Positions 23,256 through 31,382 of a DNA stretch of 42,400 nucleotides are shown here, one piece after another; the stretch's first letter is position 1; each line of letters opens with the position of its first letter. The translations under genes and the position numbers were made by a program. The stretch lies in the NCBI GenBank assembly GCA_027487575.1, contig JAIYDJ010000056.1, forward strand, positions 1-42,400, in the 5' to 3' direction. A model generated the notes under the pieces. That model saw nothing but the letters and a program-made list of their open reading frames with translations. It was not told the DNA's origin and made no database searches. The stretch is from Rhodobacter sp. (GTDB lineage Bacteria; Pseudomonadota; Alphaproteobacteria; Rhodobacterales; Rhodobacteraceae).

Positions 23256-24257
23256 TCAGATCATGGCATGAGCATCAGCATCCGCAAGGTGGCACGCGGC
23301 GGCACCGCCATGGGCCACGGGGCGCAGGACCGGTTCGGCCTCTCGGCAGCGGGGTTCGACCACCGGGCAGCGGCTGGAAAACCGGCATCCGGGGGGTGGG
23401 TTTCGCGGGGACGGTGGGTCACCGGCCAGCAGGATGCGCGGACGGGTGGCCTCGGTCACCGGATTGGGCGAGGGCACGGCGGACAAGAGCGCCTGACTGT
23501 AGGGATGGGCGGGGTCGGAGAAGACAGCCTTTGCTTCGCCTTCTTCCGCCACACGACCCAGATACATCACGGTGACTGATGAGCAGACCTCACGCACAAT
23601 TGCCAGGTCGTGGGCCACGATGACGATGGTCAGGCCAAGCTGCGCTTGAAGCCGCGCGAACAGGTTGACGATCTGGGCCCGGACCGAGACGTCCAGCGCC
23701 GAAAGCGGTTCATCGCAAATCAGAAGTTGCGGCGAAAGTGCCAGCGCACGGGCGATGGAGACCCGCTGCCGCTGCCCACCCGACAAGGAGCGTGGCAGGC
23801 GGTCAAGCACGGTTTCCGGAAGCGCCACGAGATCGAGCAACTCCTGCACCCGGGCGCGGCGGGCCTTGTTGTCGCCAATCCCATGAATCTGCAATGGCTC
23901 CTCCAGCGTCTGGCCGACAGTCTGGCGACGGCTCATGCTGCCCAGTGGGTCCTGGAAAATGAACTGCACGGCGCGGGCAAAGCCCTTGCGGTCGGCCTTT
24001 GCCCAGTCTGCGCGGTCGCGGCCAAATATGGAAACCTGGCCCACGGTCGCGCTTTGCAGCCCGATCAGCGCGCGCGCAAGCGTCGTCTTGCCACAGCCCG
24101 ACTCGCCCACAATGCCGTGGAACGCCCCGCGCCGGACGGTCAGGTCCACGCCATCGACAGCGCGGACCAACCCGGCGGCGGTTTGGAAATGGACCTTCAG
24201 GCCGCGGGCATCGATTGCGTCGGTCATCGGGCCATCAGTTTGGGGGGTGTCAGTCAT
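23256..24257 (-). CDS. nikE: ABC transporter ATPase, NikE/DppF type
   Basis: The 333-residue ATPase has Walker A G-E-S-G-C-G-K-T-T, signature L-S-G-G-Q-R-Q-R, Walker B with D-E-P-L-S-A-L-D, and the oligopeptide/nickel ABC C-terminal region with C-R-F-S-S-R-C-P and E-P-R-C. It pairs with the preceding ATPase as a heterodimer powering uptake. Its start overlaps that gene by 8 bp. Nickel is inferred from the binding protein; a peptide substrate cannot be excluded from the ATPase alone. Confidence 0.88.
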   Translation of the reverse strand: MTDTPQTDGPMTDAIDARGLKVHFQTAAGLVRAVDGVDLTVRRGAFHGIVGESGCGKTTLARALIGLQSATVGQVSIFGRDRADWAKADRKGFARAVQFIFQDPLGSMSRRQTVGQTLEEPLQIHGIGDNKARRARVQELLDLVALPETVLDRLPRSLSGGQRQRVSIARALALSPQLLICDEPLSALDVSVRAQIVNLFARLQAQLGLTIVIVAHDLAIVREVCSSVTVMYLGRVAEEGEAKAVFSDPAHPYSQALLSAVPSPNPVTEATRPRILLAGDPPSPRNPPPGCRFSSRCPVVEPRCREAEPVLRPVAHGGAAACHLADADAHAMI

Positions 24258-25257
24258 GGGTTACGATCCCCTCGGCAGCAATTACAACAGGACAGGCCAC
24301 GCGATGCGGCACGACACCCATGCCCACTGTTTGCAGACGGGGGCGGCGGGTGTTGCATTGCGGTTGTACGCGGTCGCAGCGGTCGGCAAAACGACAACCA
24401 GCCTCCAGTTGCGCCTGATTGGGCGGGATGCCCGGGATTTCCTTGGTGCCCGAGGCGCTGTCGGATCGGAAGTCAGGAACCGAAGCCAGAAGGCCGCGTG
24501 TATAGGGGTGCACCGGTGCGGTCAGCACATCGATGGCGCTGCCTTCCTCGGCCACTTGCCCTGCGTAAAGCACCGCTACCCGGTCAGCCAGCACCGACAC
24601 CGCACCGATATCATGGGTGATGAGGATCACCGCAATGCCGTCCTCCTTCTGAATCTGGCGGATAAGGGCAAGGATCTGTGCCTGCACCGTGGCATCCAGC
24701 GCCGTCGTCGGTTCATCCGCAATCAGCACGCGGGGCCGCGCCGCCAAGGCCAACGCGATCATTGCGCGCTGCAGCATGCCGCCGGACAATTCATGCGGGT
24801 AGCGGTCATAGCGGTCTTCGGGGTCAGGGATGCCGGACCGTGCCAGCAGAGAGACGGCCTCCTTGCAGGCCTCCGCCGCCGACAGCCCGGCAAAGCGGCG
24901 CGCTTGTTCGGCCAATTGTGGGCCTATCTTCAGCATCGGGTTCAGGGCCGACATCGGGTCTTGGAAGATCACCCCAAAAAACCCGCCGCGCAGGCGCGAC
25001 AGTTCAGCGGGCGACATCGCCAGAATATCCTTACCATCCGCCCGCGCAGTGCCGCGCAGGTCCACCGCCACGCCTTCAGGCAGCAGGCCAAGCGGGCCTA
25101 GCGTCATCACCGTCTTGCCGGACCCGGACTCGCCCACAATCGCCAGCGTCTCGCCTGGGGCCACATGGAACCCGGCCCCATCCACCGCACGGACGGAAAC
25201 GGTGGGCGTGTAGAGGTCAATCACCAACCCCTCAACTTGATAGATGGGGGCGGTCAT
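24250..25257 (-). CDS. nikD: ABC transporter ATPase, NikD/DppD type
   Basis: The ATG at 25257 overlaps the permease stop as ATGA. The 335-residue protein has Walker A G-E-S-G-S-G-K-T, signature [16 protein letters not shown], and the C-terminal Cys motif [14 protein letters not shown] of the Opp/Dpp/Nik group. A longer upstream reading frame exists but is only read-through of the permease region. Confidence 0.9.
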   Translation of the reverse strand: MTAPIYQVEGLVIDLYTPTVSVRAVDGAGFHVAPGETLAIVGESGSGKTVMTLGPLGLLPEGVAVDLRGTARADGKDILAMSPAELSRLRGGFFGVIFQDPMSALNPMLKIGPQLAEQARRFAGLSAAEACKEAVSLLARSGIPDPEDRYDRYPHELSGGMLQRAMIALALAARPRVLIADEPTTALDATVQAQILALIRQIQKEDGIAVILITHDIGAVSVLADRVAVLYAGQVAEEGSAIDVLTAPVHPYTRGLLASVPDFRSDSASGTKEIPGIPPNQAQLEAGCRFADRCDRVQPQCNTRRPRLQTVGMGVVPHRVACPVVIAAEGIVTHD

Positions 25258-26147
25258 GCCTCCACCACCTTCCGGGCCACTTCTTCCGCCGCACGCGCCG
25301 CTTTCTTGCGTGACAGCAACCGGCCCCGCACCGCACGGGGAACCTTTTGCAATGCAAACGCCTCGCCCAGAAGGTTGAAACTGACCACCACGGCGGTCAG
25401 GGCAAGGCCGGGGATGATTACCAAGGCCGCGTTCTCCTCGATGTAGGACATGCCATCGACCAGCATCTGGCCCCATTCCGGGGTGGGCGGGGCGACGCCA
25501 AGGCCAAGGAACGACAGCGTGGCAATCGCCAGCACCAGCGCACCCGCATCGGCCGACGCATAGACCACCACCAGCCCCAGAACATGCGGAAGGATGTGGC
25601 GGGTGAATATCCAGATGTGCGAGGCACCCATCACCCGAGCCGCCTCGATATACGGCTGCTGCAATTCGGCCACCACCACGGCGCGACTCATGCGGGCATA
25701 ATTCGCCCACCAGGCCATAGTCAGGGCGACGATCATCTTCCAATAGTCAGACATCCAGTCGAAATTCGCGCCGGAAAACACCCCCATCAGCGCCAGCGCA
25801 ATCACCAGCGACGGCAGTGCCAAGGCAATGTCGATCACCGAGATCAGCACGAGTTCGGTCTTGCCGCCGACATAGCCCGCGAAAGATCCGATCACGACGC
25901 CGATCGCCAGCGCCGCGACCAGAACGAACACCATCGCCACTAAGGATGTGCGCGCGCCGCCGATGATCCGGCTGAACATGTCGCGGCCAAGGTAATCGGT
26001 GCCCAGCCAATGCGCCCAGCCCGGCCCCTCCAGCAGCGCGGCATAGTCCTGCGCAGCCGGGTCATGCGTCATCAGCCACGGCGAGAAAATGCCGATCAGC
26101 ACGAAGATGAATGCGGGGGCAAGAATCGCCCAAGGCCAGTTTTTCAT
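25254..26147 (-). CDS. nikC: ABC permease, NikC/DppC type
   Basis: With the start at 26147, after GAGGGG, the 297-residue protein opens with K-N-W-P-W and has six membrane helices. H-W-L-G-T-D-Y-L-G-R-D-M-F-S-R is the DppC/NikC hallmark, and the EAA loop (Y-I-E-A-A-R-V-M-G-A-S) contacts the ATPase. It lies 10 bp downstream of the partner permease. Confidence 0.92.
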   Translation of the reverse strand: MKNWPWAILAPAFIFVLIGIFSPWLMTHDPAAQDYAALLEGPGWAHWLGTDYLGRDMFSRIIGGARTSLVAMVFVLVAALAIGVVIGSFAGYVGGKTELVLISVIDIALALPSLVIALALMGVFSGANFDWMSDYWKMIVALTMAWWANYARMSRAVVVAELQQPYIEAARVMGASHIWIFTRHILPHVLGLVVVYASADAGALVLAIATLSFLGLGVAPPTPEWGQMLVDGMSYIEENAALVIIPGLALTAVVVSFNLLGEAFALQKVPRAVRGRLLSRKKAARAAEEVARKVVEA

Positions 26148-26157
26148 GCTTTGCCCC

Positions 26158-27099
26158 TCATGCTTTTCTAGGCCTCCGCAGACGGGGGTCTGCAAGCATC
26201 GCCAGCAGATCGACGATCAGGTTGATGGACACAAAGAACACCACAAAGAGCGTCAGCGTCGCCTGCATCCCGATGAAATCCCGAAACCGGATCGCCTCTA
26301 TGAAGAACGCACCGACGCCGTTCAGCCCGAACACCCGTTCCACCACAATCGCGCCGATGATCATCAGCGTGAACTGCGCGCCGAAGGTGGTCATGTAGGG
26401 AATGGCAATGTTGGGCAGCGCCTCACGCAACAGCACCGCGCCGCGCGTCAGGCCCTTGGCGAACCCGGTGGTTGCAAAGGGGCGCGACATGGTGTCCTGC
26501 AGGTTCACCCGGACAACGCGGGCCAGAACCGAGGCTGGAAACAGTGCAATGGTAATCCATGGCAGCAGCCATGAGGTCAGGCCGGAGACGCCAAAGGTCG
26601 GCACCCACCCCAACCAGACCGAGAACACGATCACCAACATGGCAGCCACGAAGAAGTTGGGGGTTGAGGCCCCCACTAGAGCCATCCCGTGCAGCACCCT
26701 GTCGATGCCTCCACCGTTTGACGCGGCCCCCGCGATGCCCATTGCCAAGGACAGCACCAAAGCCAGAACGCCGCCGCCGGTCAGCAAGGCCAGCGTCATG
26801 GGAATACGCTCACCGAACTCCTCGGCCATCGGTTTTCCGGTGCGAAGGCTGATCCCGAAATCACCGGTCAGCGCATCCCCCAGCCAGCGCGCATAGCGCA
26901 GCGGCAGGGGGTCGTTGAGGCCGAGATCGTCGGCGATCTTGGCGATCATCTCACCATCTGCACCCGCACCCGCCGCTCGTTCGGCGATGAGTGCGGCCAC
27001 GTTTCCGGGGGCGGCGGTGACCAACCAGAAGGTCAGCGCCGTTGCCGCCAGCATCAGAAGGAGGGCAAGCCCCACCCGCCGCATGAACATGCGTTGCAT
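26158..27099 (-). CDS. nikB: ABC permease, NikB/DppB type
   Basis: The ATG at 27099 follows GGGAGGG. The 313-residue permease has six helices, the family N-terminus with a long periplasmic loop (L-G-L-N-D-P-L-P-L-R-Y), G-D-F-G-I-S and an EAA-type loop (F-A-T-T-G-F-A-K-G-L). It forms the channel with the NikC-type subunit. Confidence 0.92.
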   Translation of the reverse strand: MQRMFMRRVGLALLLMLAATALTFWLVTAAPGNVAALIAERAAGAGADGEMIAKIADDLGLNDPLPLRYARWLGDALTGDFGISLRTGKPMAEEFGERIPMTLALLTGGGVLALVLSLAMGIAGAASNGGGIDRVLHGMALVGASTPNFFVAAMLVIVFSVWLGWVPTFGVSGLTSWLLPWITIALFPASVLARVVRVNLQDTMSRPFATTGFAKGLTRGAVLLREALPNIAIPYMTTFGAQFTLMIIGAIVVERVFGLNGVGAFFIEAIRFRDFIGMQATLTLFVVFFVSINLIVDLLAMLADPRLRRPRKA

Positions 27100-27122
27100 C
27101 GAATTCGCCCTCCCAGATCCGG

Positions 27123-28670
27123 TCAGCCCAGTGTGATGCCCTTGAACGGCAGGTCGTAATCCGTCGCAGGCAGCGTGAAGCCCGCAACGCGCGGATGCAC
27201 GGCCCACAGGCGTTGTGTCACGACGAGCGGGCAGGCCGCCGTATTGTCGCGCAACCAGTCGTAGACTGCCTGCATCGCGCCCTCACGCGCATCGCCGCCG
27301 GTTTCCAGCGCGGTTGCCACCAGCACATCCAGATCAGGATGGACGTAGATCTTGCCATCGGGCCCTGTGTCCGATGCCGTGACGAATGACGCCCCGAGCG
27401 AGCCATGCGGATCGTAAGGCGCGCCGTAGGTGCCAAAGAACGTCAGATCGTAATCGAACTTCGGGCGACGGTCGTGCATCGTGGCGTTGTCCACCGTCTC
27501 GATGTTGGTCTTGACGCCGACTTCCATCAGCATGCCCTGGATCATCTCGGCGATGCGCCGCGAACCGGGGAAGGACTCTTCGGAGACAAGAAAGGCAATC
27601 TCCAGCGTCGCACCATCCTTGGTCCAGCCAGAGGCATCGCCCGCCCAACCGCCTGCCGTCAGCGCGGCCTGCGCGGCGGCGATATCACGGGCCGGAACCG
27701 GAGTGCGGCTGCCCGCTGTGGGCACCGTCGCGGGGAAGATGTCCACGGTTGGGTCAGCAAAGCCTTCGAACAGCACGGTCGCCACAGCGGTGCGGTCGAT
27801 GCCAAGGAAGATCGCATCACGCACGGCCTTGTCCTGCATCATCGGCGAATTCGGCGAGAAGCCGAGGATCGTCGTCGCTGTTCCGGGCTCAGCCACGATG
27901 GTCATGCCCTCACTTGCCAGCGCTTGTGCGCGCCGTGGCGAGAGGGCCGCGACCCAGTCCCCACCGATCACGTCCAACTCGCCCGCGCGAAGGGCGTTGG
28001 CACGAGCCAACTCGTCGGGAACGACCTTCAATTCCAGCCGCGCAAAGGTGGGCTTTTCGCCCCAGTAGGCATCGTTGCGGACCAGAACGGTTTCGGTCGA
28101 GGAGTAGCTCTCCACGATCCACGGACCGGTGCCGATCGGCTGGCCTGCCGCTGCCGAGGGCGACAGGAAGCGCACGGGGCGCACGATGGTCAGTTCCAGG
28201 AGCGCTGCCGGAACCGGACGCTTCAACTTGAGCGTGATCTTGTTGGGCGCGTCGATGACGATGCTCTCATAGGCATCGGCGATCCCAATCCACGAAAAAT
28301 CGGCCACGCCCATCCAGCGTTTCAGGTTCCACTCCGCCGCAGTAGCATCAAACGGCGTGCCATCCGAGAACGACACGCCTTCGCGCAGATCGAAACTGAT
28401 TGACAGGCCGTCCTCGGCCACCGTCCATGCCGTCGCCAGACCCGGCTCCAGCGTCCCACCAGGGCCGTAATGGATCAGCGCGTCAAACACCGCTGAATAG
28501 GACGACAGGGTCGAGACATTCTGCAGCAGGTCCAGATCACCCGTTTCGCCTGAGATGGCAACGCGCAGGGTATCGGCGTGGCCATTGGCAAAGGCGACGC
28601 GCGGAAGAACGGAAAGGAAGGACAGTCCCGCCGTTGTGGCAAGGAAAGATCGACGGTCGAGTTTGAGCAT
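27123..28670 (-). CDS. nikA: NikA-like periplasmic binding protein (family 5)
   Basis: The 515-residue protein has a Tat signal (D-R-R-S-F-L-A-T-T-A-G) and a full family-5 solute-binding fold. Stretches close to E. coli NikA include R-P-V-R-F-L-S-P-S, I-G-T-G-P-W-I, V-R-N-D-A-Y-W-G-E-K-P and G-A-P-Y-D-P-H. The residue before the last stretch is Tyr, whereas I recall Trp in E. coli NikA at this metal-site position, so the metal complex may be bound differently. It likely captures nickel with a His-type chelator. It heads the operon nikABCDE-gntR. Confidence 0.88.
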   Translation of the reverse strand: MLKLDRRSFLATTAGLSFLSVLPRVAFANGHADTLRVAISGETGDLDLLQNVSTLSSYSAVFDALIHYGPGGTLEPGLATAWTVAEDGLSISFDLREGVSFSDGTPFDATAAEWNLKRWMGVADFSWIGIADAYESIVIDAPNKITLKLKRPVPAALLELTIVRPVRFLSPSAAAGQPIGTGPWIVESYSSTETVLVRNDAYWGEKPTFARLELKVVPDELARANALRAGELDVIGGDWVAALSPRRAQALASEGMTIVAEPGTATTILGFSPNSPMMQDKAVRDAIFLGIDRTAVATVLFEGFADPTVDIFPATVPTAGSRTPVPARDIAAAQAALTAGGWAGDASGWTKDGATLEIAFLVSEESFPGSRRIAEMIQGMLMEVGVKTNIETVDNATMHDRRPKFDYDLTFFGTYGAPYDPHGSLGASFVTASDTGPDGKIYVHPDLDVLVATALETGGDAREGAMQAVYDWLRDNTAACPLVVTQRLWAVHPRVAGFTLPATDYDLPFKGITLG

Positions 28671-28719
28671 GGCGTGTCCCCTGTTGCTGTGCTTTTTCGA
28701 AAGCGTAGCAGCGCGCGCG

Positions 28720-28737
28720 ATAATGTATAGATATTAT
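28720..28737. promoter_or_regulatory. GntR/HutC-type operator upstream of nikA
   Basis: ATAAT-GTATAGAT-ATTAT is an 18-bp inverted repeat with perfect arms. Its core GTATAGAT matches the HutC-subfamily consensus GTMTAKAC at seven of eight bases. It lies 50 bp before the nikA start, and the operon's last gene encodes a HutC-type regulator. Confidence 0.75.
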
Positions 28738-29081
28738 TTGGCTCTTATGCGCCCGCCTCACGTCTTCAGCGTAGTTACTGATCAGAAACGTGTGATTCCT
28801 TTTGGAAAGTGAGAATAATTCAGCCACGCTTCTAGAGACCAAAGCACTCTCAAGTGCGTCGAGCCACTTGATGTCGGCCTAGTTGTGCTGCCCCAGGGGC
28901 CACCGCAATGGCCCGTTAGTCACCCTGAACCCAACCGTTCAAGAGGGGCGCATACAGACAAGGCTGGGAGTGACGAGTCCTTGATGGTTCCGGCGGGACG
29001 CTGTGTCCGATCTGGGCCACCAATATGCCCCTAGATTCAAGGTGGAATTGGTGCATCAAGGATGTGCAGTGGATGTTCACG

Positions 29082-29095
29082 GCAAAACTATTTGC
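29082..29095. promoter_or_regulatory. Palindrome upstream of the Cus operon
   Basis: GCAAA-ACTA-TTTGC is a perfect 5-bp inverted repeat ending 31 bp before the first gene of the operon. It could be an operator, but it matches no metal-regulator box I know with confidence. Confidence 0.35.
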
Positions 29096-29126
29096 GGAAA
29101 CAATGGGTTTGGGTAACGATATATGA

Positions 29127-29453
29127 ATGAACCCCATTACGCGTCATCTTTTTCTGCTCTTTCTCGCCGTCGCACTTTTTGCGACCGCGATTTCGCAGCC
29201 TGCGATTGCGTTGACCACGGAAGTTGCAACGGCTTCGATGCCCTGCTGCGATGATGATTGTCCGCAAGATCCGGCCTGCGACTTGGCTTGCGTGGAGATG
29301 ATGCGCTGTGCAGCCGGGACTGTGGGGTTCGCGCCGTCTCCACTCGCAGGAAAGTTTTACCTTTCGGTCGCGCTTGTTTCGCATGTCGCAGATCCACCAT
29401 GGCGCGTGGACGAACGGCATCATGACGGACTGAAGCGACCTCCCCGCACCTGA
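29127..29453 (+). CDS. Small Cys-rich secreted protein leading the Cus operon
   Basis: The 108-residue protein has a Sec signal (residues 1-28, ending A-I-A) and a Cys cluster, P-C-C-D-D-D-C-P-Q-D-P-A-C-D-L-A-C, followed by M-M-R-C, that could bind soft metal or be disulfide-bonded. The tail is His/Pro-rich and basic. Small proteins of this kind precede RND metal pumps in several alphaproteobacteria and remain unnamed. CusF, the usual small partner of CusBA, is missing here, so this protein might take its place (inference). Confidence 0.7.
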   Translation: MNPITRHLFLLFLAVALFATAISQPAIALTTEVATASMPCCDDDCPQDPACDLACVEMMRCAAGTVGFAPSPLAGKFYLSVALVSHVADPPWRVDERHHDGLKRPPRT

Positions 29454-29457
29454 CCCT

Positions 29458-29477
29458 GCCGCGTGTTTTCACACGCG
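29458..29477 (+). terminator. Hairpin between the Cys-rich protein and the YtkA-like gene
   Basis: CCGCGTGT-TTTC-ACACGCGG is an 8-bp perfect stem with a 4-nt loop, 4 bp after the stop codon. No T run follows, so it may be an attenuator or an mRNA-protecting structure rather than a terminator. Confidence 0.5.
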
Positions 29478-29550
29478 GATGATGCCGCATGCACCCGTGC
29501 AAACTGGTTAAGCGGGCTGCGTATTCAGTCATTTAATGGGGTCCTATCCT

Positions 29551-29946
29551 ATGAAAACCACCTATACCCGCATCTGCGGTAGCGCACTGGCGTTCGCCCT
29601 TTTCGTTTCGGGTGCTTTGGCAGACGCAACCGACTATCGCTTTGATCTCGTTTCCAATGAACATCGTGTCGGATCGGGCGCGATATTGGAGGTCCGCCTG
29701 ACCGATCTGCGCACCGGTCAGCCGGTCGAAGGGGCCGTGATCTATTCCACCCGAATGGACATGGCGCCCGACGGTATGGCAATGATGACCACGCCCGTCA
29801 CCGCGATGCCAACCGAAGAGCCGGGCACCTACCGCTTTGCGACCGACCTGACGATGGCAGGCGGCTGGCGGTTTTCAGTCGCGGCCAAGGTACAGGGCGA
29901 GCCGGAAACGGTTTCTGCGGAAATCGAACTGCGGGCTGAACCATGA
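29551..29946 (+). CDS. YtkA/FixH-like periplasmic protein
   Basis: From the ATG at 29551 the protein has a Sec signal (residues 1-23, ending A-L-A) and a beta-sandwich domain of about 100 residues like YtkA and FixH, with L-T-D-L-R-T-G-Q-P-V, M-D-M-A-P-D-G-M-A-M-M and T-M-A-G-G-W-R. The Met-rich loop may bind Cu(I) or Ag(I). An ATG at 29536 is possible. Its stop overlaps the next ATG, so it is coupled to cusB. Such domains are common before CusB in these operons. Confidence 0.8.
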   Translation: MKTTYTRICGSALAFALFVSGALADATDYRFDLVSNEHRVGSGAILEVRLTDLRTGQPVEGAVIYSTRMDMAPDGMAMMTTPVTAMPTEEPGTYRFATDLTMAGGWRFSVAAKVQGEPETVSAEIELRAEP

Positions 29947-31382
29947 GCACGTTTGGCAAGCTGACAGCCATAGTCCTTATCGCAGGCACGGCCGGATGGG
30001 TCGGGCTGACAGCAGGCGAAAAGGGCTTCACCGTGGCCAGCCTGTCGGGGATGGCCACGGTGCAACTTGCCGCATTGATGGGCAATGACGCTGCCGCCAT
30101 GCCGGGCATTGATGCCCCACAAGCCGAGCCAACCGGGCCGATCATCTATTGGCGGCACCCGGACGGTTTGCCGGAATGGTCGGCGACCGAGGCTGCGACG
30201 GCGGATGGCCGCGCGTATCTCGCCGTGCGGGCCAGCGAAGATCTTTCGCTAGACCCCGCCGCCGAACTCGCGCCCGTGGCAGAGGCCGAGCGAAGCATCC
30301 TTTACTATCGCAACCCGATGGGCCTGCCCGATACCTCGCCAGTGCCGAAGAAGGACTCGATGGGGATGGACTACATCGCCGTCTATGAGGGCGGCGACAG
30401 CGACGATGGGTCGGTCACCGTCTCGCCCGGCAAGCTGCAACGCACCGGGGTTCGGACCAGTGAGGCCGTTCTGGCCCCGCTGGCTGCGTCCCTTCGCGCG
30501 CCGGGGATCGTGATGCTGGATGAGCGCAAGATCAGCGTCATTTCGTTGCGCGCAGATGCCTTCATCGAAACGGTGGCGGATGTGTCCACAGGCAGCATTA
30601 TTGCCGAAGGCGCGCCGCTGGTGACGCTTTATTCGCCCGAGATTGCTGCCGCACTGGCCCAATTCGTCAGTGATGTGCGGTCAGAAGGAAGGCAACGAGA
30701 GGGCGCGCGGCAACGGCTGAAAAACCTCGGCGTGCCCGGCGAAGTGATCGACCGGATTGCTGCCGAGGGTCTGACAGCCGTCAGCATCCCGATCATGGCC
30801 CCACGCACCGGCGTGGTTCTGGAACGGATGGCGGTCGAAGGCATGATGTCAGAAGCGGGCGAGACGCTGTTCCGCATCGCCGACACCTCGACGGTCTGGG
30901 TGATCGCCGAGGTGCCGGAATCCGCGTTGATGGACATCGTTCCGGGGGCCGAGGTGCGCGTCAGCTTTCAGGGCCTTTCCGGGGCACCGATGATTGGCCG
31001 GATCGACACGATCTATCCCGAACTCGACATGATGACCCGCACAGGGAAGTTGCGGATTGAGCTACCAAACCCCGATGGCCGCCTACGCGCCAACATGTTC
31101 GCCGATGTGGAAATCATGCTCGGACGCACGCCGGTGGTTCAGGTGCCCGAAGGGGCGGTGATCGACACCGGCGATCGGCAGGTTGTTATCCTCGATCTGG
31201 GCGACGGCCGGTTCCGGCCTAAACCTGTGACCGTGGGCCGCAGGGGCGGCGGGATGATCGAGATCGTCAGCGGCGTGGCGGCAGGCGACATCGTGGTCAG
31301 CACCGCGACCTTCTTGATCGACGCGGAAAGCAACCTTAACGCGGCCCTTGCGGCCCTGTCCGCGCCGGAGGCTGACCAATGA
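29943..31382 (+). CDS. cusB: RND periplasmic adaptor, CusB-like
   Basis: The 479-residue membrane-fusion protein has an N-terminal anchor, two YHS-like heavy-metal-binding motifs in tandem and the adaptor core of hairpin, lipoyl and beta-barrel domains (I-M-A-P-R-T-G-V-V, then V-W-V-I-A-E-V-P-E). The second metal motif (residues 119-148: Y-Y-R-N-P-M-G-L-P, then K-K-D-S-M-G-M-D-Y) is intact. The first (67-97: Y-W-R-H-P-D-G-L-P, then A-D-G-R-A-Y) has lost the Met ligands. It connects the CusA pump to an outer-membrane channel. No such channel gene follows, so the host must supply it. Confidence 0.94.
   Translation: MSTFGKLTAIVLIAGTAGWVGLTAGEKGFTVASLSGMATVQLAALMGNDAAAMPGIDAPQAEPTGPIIYWRHPDGLPEWSATEAATADGRAYLAVRASEDLSLDPAAELAPVAEAERSILYYRNPMGLPDTSPVPKKDSMGMDYIAVYEGGDSDDGSVTVSPGKLQRTGVRTSEAVLAPLAASLRAPGIVMLDERKISVISLRADAFIETVADVSTGSIIAEGAPLVTLYSPEIAAALAQFVSDVRSEGRQREGARQRLKNLGVPGEVIDRIAAEGLTAVSIPIMAPRTGVVLERMAVEGMMSEAGETLFRIADTSTVWVIAEVPESALMDIVPGAEVRVSFQGLSGAPMIGRIDTIYPELDMMTRTGKLRIELPNPDGRLRANMFADVEIMLGRTPVVQVPEGAVIDTGDRQVVILDLGDGRFRPKPVTVGRRGGGMIEIVSGVAAGDIVVSTATFLIDAESNLNAALAALSAPEADQ

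Larger units (their letters stand above)
28671..29126. other. Intergenic region between nikA and the Cus operon
   Basis: This 456-bp stretch separates divergent operons. It holds the HutC-like palindrome at 28720-28737 and a 5-4-5 palindrome at 29082-29095. The remainder shows no ORF with a ribosome site or a recognisable family; a 73-codon minus-strand frame at 28916-29137 looks like chance or a decayed remnant. Confidence 0.6.

Noticed and set aside
29020..29060. A CCTAGATTCAAGG stretch that looks like a MerR-type half-site upstream of the Cus operon
   Set aside because: The arms do not pair fully, and no -35 and -10 boxes with a 19-bp spacer surround it.
28916..29137. A 73-codon minus-strand frame between nikA and the Cus operon
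   Set aside because: No ribosome site, no recognisable domain, and it runs into the start of a supported gene on the other strand. It could be a decayed remnant, but nothing supports a live gene.
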